From Cohnella laeviribosi DSM 21336 (GTDB lineage: Bacteria > Bacillota > Bacilli > Paenibacillales > Paenibacillaceae): a stretch of DNA of 64,000 nt. Within the stretch, counting starts at the first letter, position 1, and every line of letters begins with the position of its first letter. This document shows positions 12,536-21,480 of the stretch, piece by piece. Under the pieces are notes generated by a model that ran no database searches, was not told where the DNA came from, and saw nothing but the letters and a program-made list of their open reading frames with translations. The position numbers and the translations under genes were made by a program. The DNA lies in the NCBI RefSeq assembly GCF_000378425.1, contig NZ_KB899817.1, positions 1 through 64,000 of the forward strand. The letters run 5' to 3'.

Positions 12536-12552
12536 GTTTTATATTATAAAAC
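12536..12552 (-). promoter_or_regulatory. IclR-type operator overlapping the operon promoter
   Basis: GTTTTATA and TATAAAAC form a perfect inverted repeat around one central base. The minus-strand TATAAT inside it is the likely -10 of the xylonate operon, with TTGCGC about 19 bases upstream. The same 17-mer, with one change, lies before the iclR gene at 13411-13427, and flanking bases (ACCAAGTTTGTA against ACCAAATTTTGTA) also match. Shared placement on regulator and target points to one repressor binding both. Confidence 0.75.
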
Positions 12553-12571
12553 CAAGTTTGTAATAACGCGC

Positions 12572-12648
12572 AAAAAAGGGCTCCTCGGACGTCATCTGCC
12601 GAAGAAAGCCTTCGGCGCCTGGCGTCTAAGGCCGATAGCCGAGGAGCC
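12572..12648 (-). terminator. terminator after iclR
   Basis: Minus-strand GGCTCCTCGG and CCGAGGAGCC form a 10-bp stem enclosing about 50 bases, which hold a smaller hairpin, followed by TTTTTT. The left arm overlaps the end of the iclR coding sequence. The operon promoter starts just after the T run, so regulator and operon are probably transcribed separately. Confidence 0.65.
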
Positions 12649-13384
12649 GGGAGATGTTCTTCCCTTCCTCTTGAAGCAGAAGGAGATAGCGGCGGAACAG
12701 CCCGTCGTCCACCGCCGAGGTCAAGGTCGAAATGCTCATGGCGGCCGCCACCGCGCCGGTATGGTCGCGGATCGGGGTGGCCCCGCACCTGACGCCGGGC
12801 TCGTTCTCCTGGTTGTCAACGGCATAGCCCTGCTCGCGCACCCGCTCCAGTTCCCGAAGAAGCGTTTCCTTGTCGCGAATCGTGGCCGGCGTCTGCGCGG
12901 TAAAGGCGTAGTCCCGAAGAAGCGCTTCCGTTTCTTCCCGCTTTCCGAACGCCAGCAACACTTTTCCGACCGCGCTGCTGTGCAGGGGAACCCGGCGTCC
13001 GATGCGGGAATACCGAATGGCCGCCTTCTCCCCTTCCACCTTATCGATGTATACGCCTTCCTTGCCGTCGCGTATGACAAGGTGAACGGTCTGCCCCGTC
13101 CGGGCCGACAGCGCTTCCAAATGCTTGCGGGCAACCGTCCGGATATCCATTCTCTTGAGCACAAGTTGGCCTTTCTCCAGCATTTTCAAACCGAGCTTGT
13201 ACTTGCCCGTTTCCTCGTCCTGGTCGATGTATCCATGCAATTGAAGCGTTCTCAACAGCGAGTGAACGGTGCTCTTGTGCAATCCCATCCTGGCGCTGAT
13301 TTCGGTCATTTTCAGTTCCGTCGTGTATTCGTCGAATAAGTCCAAAATTTGCAAAGCCCGGTCCAGCGATTGGATAATCGGCAT
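12626..13384 (-). CDS. IclR-family transcriptional regulator
   Basis: The 252-residue protein has the IclR layout: an N-terminal winged helix (about residues 5-65, with MTEISARMGLHKSTVHSLLR) and a C-terminal effector domain with VHLVIRDGKEGVYIDKVEG, the LHSSAVGKVLLA helix and the GVRCGATPI strand. IclR proteins often control catabolism of sugar acids (KdgR type) by binding a small metabolite. AGGAGA lies 5 bases before the ATG at 13384. Palindromes of the same sequence precede both this gene and the xylonate operon, so it probably represses itself and the operon until a pathway intermediate accumulates. The effector cannot be read from sequence. Confidence 0.9.
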   Translation of the reverse strand: MPIIQSLDRALQILDLFDEYTTELKMTEISARMGLHKSTVHSLLRTLQLHGYIDQDEETGKYKLGLKMLEKGQLVLKRMDIRTVARKHLEALSARTGQTVHLVIRDGKEGVYIDKVEGEKAAIRYSRIGRRVPLHSSAVGKVLLAFGKREETEALLRDYAFTAQTPATIRDKETLLRELERVREQGYAVDNQENEPGVRCGATPIRDHTGAVAAAMSISTLTSAVDDGLFRRYLLLLQEEGKNISRLLGYRP

Positions 13385-13410
13385 GGTTTCTCTCCTAAGC
13401 GGTGCATTTT

Positions 13411-13427
13411 GTTCTATATTATAAAAC
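13411..13427 (-). promoter_or_regulatory. second IclR-type operator, upstream of iclR
   Basis: On the plus strand GTTCTATA and TATAAAAC flank one central base; only one position differs from the perfect palindrome at 12536-12552. A minus-strand TATAAT lies inside it, about 30 bases before the iclR start codon, so a bound repressor would cover the -10 and give autoregulation. Confidence 0.72.
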
Positions 13428-13502
13428 CAAATTTTGTATTGTACACCATTATCATAATCCGCCGCTTTCCTTTTTTCAATCCCCGCTTTCTTTCTTTTCC
13501 AA

Positions 13503-13546
13503 AAATGAAAATAGGGCCCTCCAAGTCGCGGAACTTGGAGCGCCCC
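13503..13546 (-). terminator. terminator of ugd-galU
   Basis: A stem of CTCCAAGT with ACTTGGAG, extended by GGGC/GCCC, lies 12 bases after the galU stop and is followed on the minus strand by the T-rich TATTTTCATTTTT. Confidence 0.6.
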
Positions 13547-13557
13547 TTCGCTTATTC

Positions 13558-14433
13558 CTATTCGCCCAGCTTTTCTTTGAGGTACGCCCGCACGTCCTTG
13601 GCCAAATCGGGACGCTCAAGCGCAAAATCGATGATCGTCTTCAAATAGCCCAGCTTCTCCCCGGTATCGTAACGCCGTCCTTCAAAGTCGTAGGCGTAAA
13701 CCGGTTCGCTTTGCATCAGCCGGTAAATCGCGTCGGTCAGTTGAATTTCCCCGCCCGCTCCGGTCGTCTGCGTTTCCAACAGCTCGAAGATCGTCGGCGT
13801 CAGGATGTAACGGCCCATGATGGCGATATTGGACGGCGCCGATTCCCTGGAAGGCTTCTCCACGACGCCCCGCACCCGGATCACCGCGTCCTCGTCGGAC
13901 GTTCCCGGAACGGGATCGACGATGCCGTAGCGGGACACTTCGTCATCCGGCACGCGCTTGACGGCGAGCACGCTTCCGTGCACCTTTTCGAACACGTCCA
14001 TCATCTGCTTAAGGCACGGAACTTCGCTCTTGACGATGTCGTCGCCAAGCAGCACCGCAAACGGTTCGTTACCGATAAACTTGCGCGCGCACCAGATGGC
14101 GTGGCCGAGCCCCTTGGGCTCCTTCTGCCGGATGTAGTGAATGTCCGTCAGCTCGGTCGCCCTTTGCACCTCGGACAGCAGTTCGTATTTTCCTTTCGTG
14201 AGCAAATTTTGCTCAAGCTCAAAGGAACTGTCGAAATGGTCCTCGATGGCGCGCTTGCTCTTCCCCGTCACGATAATGATGTCCTCGATGCCCGATGCCA
14301 CCGCTTCTTCCACGATGTATTGAATTCCCGGCTTGTCGATGATCGGCAGCATTTCCTTGGGCATGGCTTTGGTCGCGGGCAGGAAACGGGTTCCAAGTCC
14401 TGCCGCCGGAATAATGGCTTTACGAATTTTCAT
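13558..14433 (-). CDS. galU: UTP-glucose-1-phosphate uridylyltransferase
   Basis: GalU makes UDP-glucose from UTP and glucose-1-phosphate for wall polymers, glycolipids and UDP-glucuronate. The 291-residue protein shows the nucleotide-binding [23 protein letters not shown] near the N-terminus, a later VLLGDDIV metal-binding motif and GVVEKPS. The ATG at 14433 is used here; the TTG immediately before it, at 14436, is slightly better spaced from GAGAGG. It lies 14-17 bases after ugd, whose product uses UDP-glucose, so the two genes are probably one operon. Confidence 0.95.
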   Translation of the reverse strand: MKIRKAIIPAAGLGTRFLPATKAMPKEMLPIIDKPGIQYIVEEAVASGIEDIIIVTGKSKRAIEDHFDSSFELEQNLLTKGKYELLSEVQRATELTDIHYIRQKEPKGLGHAIWCARKFIGNEPFAVLLGDDIVKSEVPCLKQMMDVFEKVHGSVLAVKRVPDDEVSRYGIVDPVPGTSDEDAVIRVRGVVEKPSRESAPSNIAIMGRYILTPTIFELLETQTTGAGGEIQLTDAIYRLMQSEPVYAYDFEGRRYDTGEKLGYLKTIIDFALERPDLAKDVRAYLKEKLGE

Positions 14434-14449
14434 CAAACGGATAACCTCT

Positions 14450-15811
14450 CTACGACAATAATGACGACCGGTCAGTCTCCGCCCCGCAGGACTCGGAAGC
14501 CGCGCCGGGCAGTCTTCCGGTTCCGATGCAGACGACGCCCTGCGCGTTCAGCGCGGCAGCGTCCAGCAGGTTGCGTCCATCTAGTATTATCGCTCGTTTC
14601 ATCCGTTTTTTAAAGACGTTTGCTGGAATTTGACGGAATTCCGGCCAATCTGTCGCAATAATGGCGGCATCCGTTCCGTGCAGCGCCTCCTCGGCCGAAT
14701 CGCAAAGGCGGACGGCGCCCGGCAGCAGGCGCTTTGCCATCCGGCCGGCGGCTGGATCGTACGCCGTCAGCGTGATGCCCGGATGGCGCCGCAGCAACTC
14801 GGCCGCCAGCCGGAGCGAAGGGGCCTCGCGGAGATCGTCGGTGCCGGGCTTGAACGCGAGCCCGAGCAAGGCGACCTTGCGCCGCGGCAGATCGGACAGC
14901 GCGGCCTCCAGTTTGCGCACCATGCGCAGCGGTAGCAGCGCATTCGCCCGAATGGCCGCAGACACAAGCGTCTGCGGGGCGCCGGCCTCGTCCGCGAGCC
15001 GGACGAGCCCGCGGGCATCCTTCGGCAGGCAGGAACCGCCGAAGCCAAGCCCCGCGCCGAGAAAATGCGGCCCGATCCGGGGATCGAGGCCCATCGCCCG
15101 CGCGATGGCCGGGTAGTCCGCGCCCGTCTGCTCGGCGAGCGCCGCGATCTCGTTGGCGAACGACAGCTTGACGGCCAGCGCCGCGTTGGAAGCGAGCTTG
15201 GCCAATTCCGCGCTTCGGCGGTCCATATGAACGACGGGGCCGGACAACGCGCCGTGCAGCTGTTCAAGCCGCGAAGCCGCCTCCGGATTCGCGGCTCCGA
15301 TAACGATGCGCGACGGCTCGAAGAAATCCCGGACCGCATGCCCTTCCCGCATAAACTCGGGCACCGAAGCGACATGGACGGGGCAATGCGCGGGCAAGCG
15401 GCTTCTCAGTCGCGACTCCAGCCGTTCGGCCGTCCCGACCGGAACGGTGCTCTTGATGACGACGATTCGGGCGTTGCCGTCCGGCCACTCCCCTATCCGA
15501 TCGGCCGCTTCCCACAAATAGGAAAGCCGAAGCTGCCCGTCGGCGGCGGAAGGCGTGCCCACCGCCATAAATATCACGTCCGCCTCCAACGGCAGGCGCT
15601 CCGGATTGCAGCCGAAACGCAGGCGGCCGGCCTCGACGTTTCGGGCTACGAGCGCCTCCAGGTCCGGCTCGTAGTAAGGCACCCGGCCCCGCATCAATTG
15701 TTTGATTTTCCCCGCATCCACATCGTAACAATCCACTTGGTGCCCCAATTCCGCAAATCCCGCGCCCGTCGTTAACCCAACGATTCCCGCGCCGATTACC
15801 GCCAATCGCAT
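14450..15811 (-). CDS. ugd: UDP-glucose 6-dehydrogenase
   Basis: The 453-residue protein oxidises UDP-glucose twice with NAD+ to UDP-glucuronate, a precursor of acidic wall or capsular polysaccharide (TuaD/Ugd family). It begins with the Rossmann motif [13 protein letters not shown], carries the catalytic cysteine in [14 protein letters not shown] and ends with a second Rossmann-like UDP-binding domain ([19 protein letters not shown]). AAGGAGG lies 8 bases before the ATG at 15811; longer readings of the frame upstream lack a ribosome site. Followed by galU. Confidence 0.95.
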   Translation of the reverse strand: MRLAVIGAGIVGLTTGAGFAELGHQVDCYDVDAGKIKQLMRGRVPYYEPDLEALVARNVEAGRLRFGCNPERLPLEADVIFMAVGTPSAADGQLRLSYLWEAADRIGEWPDGNARIVVIKSTVPVGTAERLESRLRSRLPAHCPVHVASVPEFMREGHAVRDFFEPSRIVIGAANPEAASRLEQLHGALSGPVVHMDRRSAELAKLASNAALAVKLSFANEIAALAEQTGADYPAIARAMGLDPRIGPHFLGAGLGFGGSCLPKDARGLVRLADEAGAPQTLVSAAIRANALLPLRMVRKLEAALSDLPRRKVALLGLAFKPGTDDLREAPSLRLAAELLRRHPGITLTAYDPAAGRMAKRLLPGAVRLCDSAEEALHGTDAAIIATDWPEFRQIPANVFKKRMKRAIILDGRNLLDAAALNAQGVVCIGTGRLPGAASESCGAETDRSSLLS

Positions 15812-15923
15812 CGTTCCCGCCTCCTTCGACGCTCTTGCTTGCTTCGGTAACGTCGATGATAGCACGGTGGCCGCAACGCATTTCTTTGTTTTTGTAAGGG
15901 GAACGTTAACTTTTCGGAGGAAG

Positions 15924-15961
15924 AAAAACGGCCCGGGATTCCGGATCGAATCCGCGGGCCG
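15924..15961 (-). terminator. terminator after the U32 gene
   Basis: Minus-strand CGGCCCG-c-GGATTC pairs with GAATCC-c-GGGCCG (one mismatch) around a 5-base loop and is followed by TTTTTC. It begins about 10 bases after the stop at 15973. Confidence 0.8.
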
Positions 15962-15972
15962 CATGTTTACTT

Positions 15973-18486
15973 TTATTTGACCAGTTGTCCGCGCGTTACG
16001 CCAAGCTGATTCGTCGCTTTCAGCTTCCGCCACACTTCGCTGCCGGCGATCCGGCCGTCGATGGCGGCCCGGTACAGCGACAGCACCTCGCGCACCTTGT
16101 CCGCGCTCTCTTCGAGAAACTCCACGCGGTACGATTCGAGCCCCAGCTCCATAAAATGGCTCAAATACTCCGCGCCCGACTGCTCGATCGCGTTGTATAC
16201 CGTGTTCCGGCAGCCTTCGTCCACGCGGACCGGATGCGACATGCCGATGCGGTCCCTGAGCGCGGCGCGATGCTGCTCGCACGGCCGGCCGCAGTTCGTA
16301 TAGTCGGTCCCCTCGCTCAAAAACGTGCAGTAGACGCAGTGCTCGGTATGGAACATCGGCAGATGCTGGTGGATGACCAGCTCGAGCCTCGACGTGTCGG
16401 ACTCGCGCAGCAGATCGACCATCTGCTGGATGTTCAGATCGTAGGACGGGGTCAGCCAGTCGACGCCCGCTTCGCGGAACAGCTCGATCGTCTTGTGATT
16501 GGCCACATTCAGCGAAAAATCGCCGATCAGAAGCGGATGGCGCTCTCCCGGCTTCTCCGCACGCTCCTTCAAATAATAGTACAGCGCGCCCGTATTGCGG
16601 ACGAGCACCGCATCCGGCTGCAGCCTCAGAATGTTGCGGTGGTAGCCGTTCTCCCCGGGCATATGGATGCGCGGCGTCGCCAGCGCGATCGGCTTGCCGG
16701 CTTCGCGGCAGATGGCGATCGCGTCCGGAAACTGCTTGATAAACTCAAAGTCGGCGTAAATCATCGCCACATCCGTTTCCGCCGCCGCACGCACCTGCTC
16801 CAGCGTGCGGCAAAGCGCAGTCAGCCGGGTGCTTTCGGGACGGGCCGGCCGCTTCGGCGCCGCTGCCGCCCGCGGCGGCGGCGTCCGCTTCACGTACCGC
16901 GGCGGCTGCTCGCGCAGTCGTTCCAGCTGCTCCGCGGCCAGACGCCGGATGCGGTTCAGCTCGCTTTTCGGGACGATGACGTCCCCTTCAAGCGCTATGT
17001 TCAGCCCCTCGAGCCGGAACAGCGTGCCGCCGAGGCGGCCGAACTGCTCCTCGAGCACCTCGCGGCCGAGCGGGCGCTTTTCCGCGCGTGCAAGCGGCAT
17101 TTCCGACTGCACGACCACGGTTGTTCCCCGCGCCGTATCCGTCCAGATCGTCCGGAGATTCGTCCCTTCGCGGCCTTCGACCGTGACCGACACCGGGAAC
17201 GTGCGGTACGGTTTATCCGTCTCGAACGTAGCGCGCAGCCGCTTGTCGAGCGCCGGGTCGTTTGTTTTCCAGATCCGGTCGCCTTCGTGCACGCGGTGCA
17301 GATCGACGTCGCCCCGGCCCATGACGATTTCGACACGGCTGCCCTCCGCGGCCTCGCCTTCGAGCCGCACGCCGGAGCTGCGCAGATCGTAGACGCGCCC
17401 GCCCTCTTCCTTCTTCGTCGGGTCCCCGGCGTCGAAGACGATGCCGTCCCCCCGCTTCAGCGGGGATTCGATGATGCACACGACGCCGTCCTTCGTCACC
17501 TTCTCGACGCGTCCGAGATAGACGCCCCGGCTTTTCGGAAACGTTCCGTCCACGAGCTGCTTGTTGTTCGTTCCTTTCAAGAAGCCGTGCGTAAAGCCGC
17601 GAGAAAAGCTCTGCTGCAGCTCCCGGATGTCCTCGCGGGAAGGTTTGCTGTCTTTGCCCTCGAAATACAGGTCGATGGCTCGGCGGTATTTGCTCACGAC
17701 ATTGGCCACGTATTCGGGAGATTTCAGGCGCCCTTCGATCTTGAAGGACGTCACGCCCGCTTCGATCAGCTCCGGCATAATGTCGATCGCCGCAAGATCC
17801 TTGGGCGACAGCAAATAGGCGATATTGCCCATCGGCTTCTGCACGCCGTCGACGATCAAATCGTACGGCAGCCGGCAAGCCTGCGCGCATTCGCCCCGGT
17901 TCGCCGAGCGGCCTCCCCATACTTCCGAGGTCAGGCATTGCCCGGAATAAGAGACGCAGAGAGCGCCATGAACGAATACCTCCATCGGCAGCTTCGCCTG
18001 TTCGCCGATCTGGCGGATCTGCTTCAGGTTGTTTTCGCGGCCGAGCACGACGCGTTCGAGGTTGAACGGCTTCGTAAACTCGACCGCTTCCGGGGACGTG
18101 ATGGTCATTTGCGTCGAACCGTGAATCGGAAAGTCCGGCGACAGCTCGCGAATCAGCTTCACCAGTCCCAAATCCTGCACGATGACGGCGTCCACGCCGG
18201 CATCGATGCACGCTTCGACCAGCCTTCTCGCCTCTTCAAGCTCGTCCTCGAAAACGAGAATATTAAAAGTAAGGAATCCCTTTACCCCGTACCGGCGCAA
18301 AAACGCCATAATCTCCGGAAGCTCGTCCATCCGGAAGTTGTTCGCGCGCGCCCGCGCGTTAAACTTTTCCACGCCGAAGTAGACCGCGTCGGCTCCGTTC
18401 GCAACCGCGGCCCGCATGCATTCCCAGTCCCCCGCCGGGGCCAGCAATTCGATATCTTCACGCCGTATTGCGGCTTTTTCCGTCAT
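15973..18486 (-). CDS. U32 family protein with DUF3656 domain (RlhA-like)
   Basis: The 837-residue protein opens with the U32 signature ELLAPAGDWECMRAAVANGADAVYFG, then IVQDLGLV, GSTQMTITS and a cysteine-rich centre (GALCVSYSGQC and RGECAQACRLPYD). The middle holds a DUF3656-type region; the C-terminal third is another U32-like segment with cysteines (HCVYCTFLS ... CGRPCEQH). U32 proteins were first called collagenase-like peptidases, but several (RlhA, TrhP) are now linked to RNA cytidine or uridine hydroxylation. The long form with DUF3656 resembles RlhA, so a role in rRNA modification is possible but unproven. GGAGG lies 10 bases before the ATG at 18486. Confidence 0.82.
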   Translation of the reverse strand: MTEKAAIRREDIELLAPAGDWECMRAAVANGADAVYFGVEKFNARARANNFRMDELPEIMAFLRRYGVKGFLTFNILVFEDELEEARRLVEACIDAGVDAVIVQDLGLVKLIRELSPDFPIHGSTQMTITSPEAVEFTKPFNLERVVLGRENNLKQIRQIGEQAKLPMEVFVHGALCVSYSGQCLTSEVWGGRSANRGECAQACRLPYDLIVDGVQKPMGNIAYLLSPKDLAAIDIMPELIEAGVTSFKIEGRLKSPEYVANVVSKYRRAIDLYFEGKDSKPSREDIRELQQSFSRGFTHGFLKGTNNKQLVDGTFPKSRGVYLGRVEKVTKDGVVCIIESPLKRGDGIVFDAGDPTKKEEGGRVYDLRSSGVRLEGEAAEGSRVEIVMGRGDVDLHRVHEGDRIWKTNDPALDKRLRATFETDKPYRTFPVSVTVEGREGTNLRTIWTDTARGTTVVVQSEMPLARAEKRPLGREVLEEQFGRLGGTLFRLEGLNIALEGDVIVPKSELNRIRRLAAEQLERLREQPPRYVKRTPPPRAAAAPKRPARPESTRLTALCRTLEQVRAAAETDVAMIYADFEFIKQFPDAIAICREAGKPIALATPRIHMPGENGYHRNILRLQPDAVLVRNTGALYYYLKERAEKPGERHPLLIGDFSLNVANHKTIELFREAGVDWLTPSYDLNIQQMVDLLRESDTSRLELVIHQHLPMFHTEHCVYCTFLSEGTDYTNCGRPCEQHRAALRDRIGMSHPVRVDEGCRNTVYNAIEQSGAEYLSHFMELGLESYRVEFLEESADKVREVLSLYRAAIDGRIAGSEVWRKLKATNQLGVTRGQLVK

Positions 18487-18589
18487 CTTTTCCAATCCTC
18501 CACGACTCTCTAAAGCCATCCATGATTCCCAGTATACCAAACCGGTCAAGGCGGAGCCAAAAGAAAATGAACCTTTTGCGCCCCAAACG

Positions 18590-18627
18590 AAAAACGGGCT
18601 GAAGAGCCGCGCTCTCTCGCCCGTTTT
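18590..18627 (-). terminator. terminator after the small membrane protein gene
   Basis: AAAACGGGC and GCCCGTTTT bracket an inner paired segment; on the minus strand the right arm runs into a T run (CCCGTTTTTC). It lies 25 bases after the stop at 18652. The outer arms are symmetric, so it may also act on the other strand. Confidence 0.7.
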
Positions 18628-18651
18628 ACACCCCTCTTATAGCTTTAACCG

Positions 18652-18870
18652 TTACCAGCCGCTGACCATCTTTGCGTCCGCGATCAGGAACACGATCAGC
18701 GCAACGATCGTAAAGCCGATGGCGAACAGGTTTTTCTTCGGCTTTTCCATCAGCAGGCGCACGAGTCCGATCACGATCAGCAGCGTAAAAATAACCATAA
18801 ATATGTCGAACGGAGTAAACAAGCTGGCCGATTCCTCCGCCGCATTTGCTGCGTTTGAAGCCAGGAACAT
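18652..18870 (-). CDS. small two-helix membrane protein (DUF2759-like)
   Basis: A 72-residue protein with two hydrophobic segments (about residues 22-40 and 48-66) joined by a basic loop (MEKPKKN). Size and pattern recall the DUF2759 proteins of Bacillales, but this rests on memory of the layout, not on a diagnostic motif. AAAGGAGGT lies 7 bases before the ATG and a terminator follows, so it is a real single-gene unit. Function unknown. Confidence 0.7.
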   Translation of the reverse strand: MFLASNAANAAEESASLFTPFDIFMVIFTLLIVIGLVRLLMEKPKKNLFAIGFTIVALIVFLIADAKMVSGW

Positions 18871-19082
18871 TGGGGGGACCTCCTTTTGTTCATAACATTC
18901 CCATTATCCTCTATGTTATCCGCAAAAGTCGGGGGTTGCAAGTCCGAACTTGCGCGCGTAACAACTTTGTCACAGGATGGAAATCCTCCAAATCTTTCGA
19001 TTGCGAATGGCCGCCGGTTGCTATATAACGAACCGTTAACGTTGCCATCAGGAAGTTTTATAAACCGATTTCCCCGCACGCA

Positions 19083-19111
19083 TTGTCGGCTCTATATAAA
19101 TATGATACGAT
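19083..19111 (+). promoter_or_regulatory. promoter of the nitrite/sulfite reductase gene
   Basis: TTGTCG (19083-19088) and TACGAT (19106-19111) are 17 bases apart, about 60 bases before the start codon. The -10 overlaps an imperfect inverted repeat (TATGAT, 8 bases, ATCATA at 19101-19120), a possible regulator site. The 300-base gap from 18871 shows nothing else. Confidence 0.55.
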
Positions 19112-19174
19112 CAAATCATACCGGTCATATCGGAATTAGGCGGCCGACTTGAGTTTTACAAGGGGGACGATCGT

Positions 19175-20794
19175 ATGGCATACGAAGCGGTATGGATGAA
19201 AAATCCGGAAAAGCTGAACAAATTCGAATTTCATAAAATTCAAAAAGACGGTCTCGATATTATTCGCGACATTCTAGATAAATATTCCAAGGAAGGCTAC
19301 GACTCGATTCCGGAAGAAGACTTCAACCTGTTCAAATGGGCCGGCGTTTACCGGCAAAAGCCGAACAACGGCCATTTTATGATGCGGATCCGGATTCCGG
19401 GCGGCATTCTGACCAGCGCGCAAGCCCGTGTGCTGGCTTCGATCGGCCGCGATTACGGCCGGGGTCTCATCGACGTCACGACCCGTCAAGCGGTTCAGTT
19501 CCACTGGCTCCAAATCGAGAACTTCCCGGACATTTTCGACCGTCTCGCCTCCGTCGGCATGTCCTCGATCGAAGCCTGCGGCGACTGCCCGCGCACGATC
19601 GTCGGCAACCCGCTTGCCGGCATCGATCCGGACGAACTCATGGATACGGCCCCGATCGTCCGGCAGCTTGAAGCGTTTTTCGTCAACAACCGCGACTTTT
19701 CGAATTTGCCGCGTAAATACAAAATGTCCATTTCGGCCAACATTTACAACAACGCCAGCGCCGAAATCCAGTGCCTCGGCTTCGTCCCGGCTTCCAAAGT
19801 GATCGACGGCGAGGAAGTGATCGGCTTCCATGCGCTGGTCGGCGGCGGCCTTTCGGCCAAACCGCATCTGGGCAAGCAATTGGATATGTTTATCCGGCCG
19901 GAAGAAGTGCTCAAAGTCGCCATCGGCGTCACGACGCTGTTCCGCGACCACGGCTACCGCGAGAAACGCCACTATGCGCGCCTGAAATATTTGGTGGCCG
20001 ACTGGGGCGTCGAAAAATTCCAGGAAGAGCTCGTGAAACTGATCGGACCGATGCCGCCCCGCGGCGAAAACCGGGTCGTCGGCTGGAACGGTTCCTACTT
20101 CGACGGCGTTCACAAGCAAAAGCAGGAAGGCCTGAACTATATCGGCCTGAACGTGCCGGTCGGCCGGACCAGCAGCGACGAGTTCGAGCAGCTTGCGGAC
20201 ATCGCCGACAAGTACGGCAACGGCGAGATTCGCACGACGATCTCCCAAAACGTGATCCTCACCGGCATTCCGGACGACAAGGTGGAGGAAGTGCTGAAGC
20301 ATCCGCTGCTTGAACGCCTGTCGCCGAACCCGAACCGGTTTATGAGCCGCACGGTATCCTGCACGGGGAACGAATTCTGCAACCTGGCCATCGTCGAGAC
20401 GAAGGAGCGCGCCCGCCGCGTGGCGCAATATCTGGACGAACACGTGAAGCTGGATCAGCCGGTGCGCATTCACTTCATCGGCTGCCCGAACGGCTGCGGC
20501 CAGAAGCACGTGGCGGACATCGGTCTGCAGGGCTCCCTGATCAAGACGCCGGAAGGCATGGTCGACGCGTTCGACATCGCCGTCGGCGGCACGCTCGGGC
20601 CGGGCGCCAAATTCAACACCGTGCTCAAAGGTCGCGTCAAAGGCGAGGAAGTGCACAAGGTGTTGGCGCAGTTGATCGAATTCTACAAAGAACAGCGGAC
20701 TTCCAGCGACGAATCGTTCCACGATTTCGTACACCGCGTAGGCATCCCCGTTCTGCAGGAAAAGCTGACGGAAATTTTGGCGGTTGCATCCTGA
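19175..20794 (+). CDS. ferredoxin-dependent nitrite/sulfite reductase (siroheme, 4Fe-4S)
   Basis: The 539-residue protein belongs to the ferredoxin-type nitrite/sulfite reductase family, which carries out six-electron reduction of nitrite to ammonia or sulfite to sulfide. The four cysteines that hold the 4Fe-4S/siroheme pair are visible as C396 and C402 (SCTGNEFC) and C437 and C441 (GCPNGCG). The duplicated ferredoxin-like half (RIPGGILTSAQARVLASI; NVPVGRTSSDEFEQLADIA) is also clear. AAGGGGG precedes the ATG. It stands alone with its own promoter and terminator, with no siroheme or sulfate genes nearby, so sequence alone does not settle nitrite against sulfite. Confidence 0.9.
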   Translation: MAYEAVWMKNPEKLNKFEFHKIQKDGLDIIRDILDKYSKEGYDSIPEEDFNLFKWAGVYRQKPNNGHFMMRIRIPGGILTSAQARVLASIGRDYGRGLIDVTTRQAVQFHWLQIENFPDIFDRLASVGMSSIEACGDCPRTIVGNPLAGIDPDELMDTAPIVRQLEAFFVNNRDFSNLPRKYKMSISANIYNNASAEIQCLGFVPASKVIDGEEVIGFHALVGGGLSAKPHLGKQLDMFIRPEEVLKVAIGVTTLFRDHGYREKRHYARLKYLVADWGVEKFQEELVKLIGPMPPRGENRVVGWNGSYFDGVHKQKQEGLNYIGLNVPVGRTSSDEFEQLADIADKYGNGEIRTTISQNVILTGIPDDKVEEVLKHPLLERLSPNPNRFMSRTVSCTGNEFCNLAIVETKERARRVAQYLDEHVKLDQPVRIHFIGCPNGCGQKHVADIGLQGSLIKTPEGMVDAFDIAVGGTLGPGAKFNTVLKGRVKGEEVHKVLAQLIEFYKEQRTSSDESFHDFVHRVGIPVLQEKLTEILAVAS

Positions 20795-20811
20795 CCGACC
20801 GGCCTTTTGCC

Positions 20812-20852
20812 ATCCCCTTCGTTGCGGCCTGGCCGCGGCGGAGGGGATTTTG
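20812..20852 (+). terminator. terminator of the nitrite/sulfite reductase gene
   Basis: A stem of up to 18 bp including G-U pairs (starting ATCCCCTTCG, ending GGAGGGGAT) is followed by TTTTGGTTTT, 18 bases after the stop codon. Confidence 0.75.
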
Positions 20853-20930
20853 GTTTTCGGGCGGCTATACTCGCCCCATCCGGCATCGACCCAGCAGTCC
20901 AGGCGGAGCCCGGCACGCGCGCGTCACGGA

Positions 20931-21004
20931 CCGGTCTATCGCGAGCACGTCATGAACCGGACTATCGGAACAGCTACAAACCGTTTTATCGCGAACAGCC
21001 ACGA
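20931..21004. repeat. three degenerate ~25-bp tandem units
   Basis: Units of 26, 24 and 24 bp, each starting CCG and containing TATCG (at 20937, 20963 and 20987), then GAACAGC-like and CNACNA-like sequence. They run directly into inverted-repeat array A, whose first TATATTGG lies in the next 25-bp register. Confidence 0.55.
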
Positions 21005-21014
21005 CCCGCTCTAT

Positions 21015-21195
21015 ATTGGATTTCATCCAACAAAATCGACCACTCCGTTCCATTTTCTCGTCTATATTGGATAATTCCAGCCTCGTTCACCCATTCAAGC
21101 TCAAAAGAGCTCCAATTAGACAAATATATTGGATAAATTCCAGTATAGCTGTCCATCTTCCGCGCATTTGGATTATACATTGGATAGTTTCCAAC
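21015..21195. repeat. four-hairpin array A (ATTGGA/TCCAA type)
   Basis: Four inverted repeats with ATTGGAT as left arm and TCCAA or TCCAG as right arm, separated by 3-5 bases, start at 21015, 21066, 21128 and 21179. The steps are 51, 62 and 51 bp. The first and last copies are perfect in their 5-6 bp arms. The geometry equals that of arrays B, C and D although the arm sequence differs. It lies 200 bp upstream of the intact endonuclease-wHTH promoter. The rest of 20853-21378 shows no gene. Confidence 0.75.
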
Positions 21196-21378
21196 ATAGA
21201 CACCTATGCGTCTTACAGTGCCAGCAAAGCCCGATAGGTCTGCACCAGAAGAAGAAGATCTGCGTCGCAACCTCCGGAACCGACGATTTCACGCGCCAGC
21301 AACCGAATGTGTCCAAATAAACGTAGCACGATACAACAGCATTCCCCCCGGGAAACGCAACGTGTCCCGAATTGCTCC

Positions 21379-21407
21379 TTGTCCGCATCGCGCCTGAACG
21401 GTATACT
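21379..21407 (+). promoter_or_regulatory. promoter of the endonuclease-wHTH gene
   Basis: TTGTCC (21379-21384) and TATACT (21402-21407) with a 17-base spacer. Transcription should begin near 21414, only about 10 bases before the terminator-like hairpin at 21423. Confidence 0.65.
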
Positions 21408-21422
21408 GAGGTTAAGACGAAG

Positions 21423-21463
21423 AACGTCCCGAAGCCTGCGAAGGTTTGGGGACGTTTCTTTTT
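21423..21463 (+). terminator. terminator-like leader hairpin before the endonuclease-wHTH gene
   Basis: AACGTCCC-G-AAGCC pairs with GGTTT-G-GGGACGTT (13 bp with one G-G mismatch, loop TGCGAA), followed by TCTTTTTT and then at once by the AGGAGG ribosome site. The promoter lies upstream of it, so the hairpin is inside the mRNA leader and could act as an attenuator. The paralogous gene at 53957 has the same arrangement. Confidence 0.7.
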
Positions 21464-21480
21464 TAGGAGGAATGGAAACG

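Noticed and set aside
14450-16282. 610-residue version of the ugd product
   Set aside because: The extra N-terminal 157 codons are antisense to the end of the U32 gene, cross its terminator and lack homology; the start at 15811 has AAGGAGG and the Rossmann motif.
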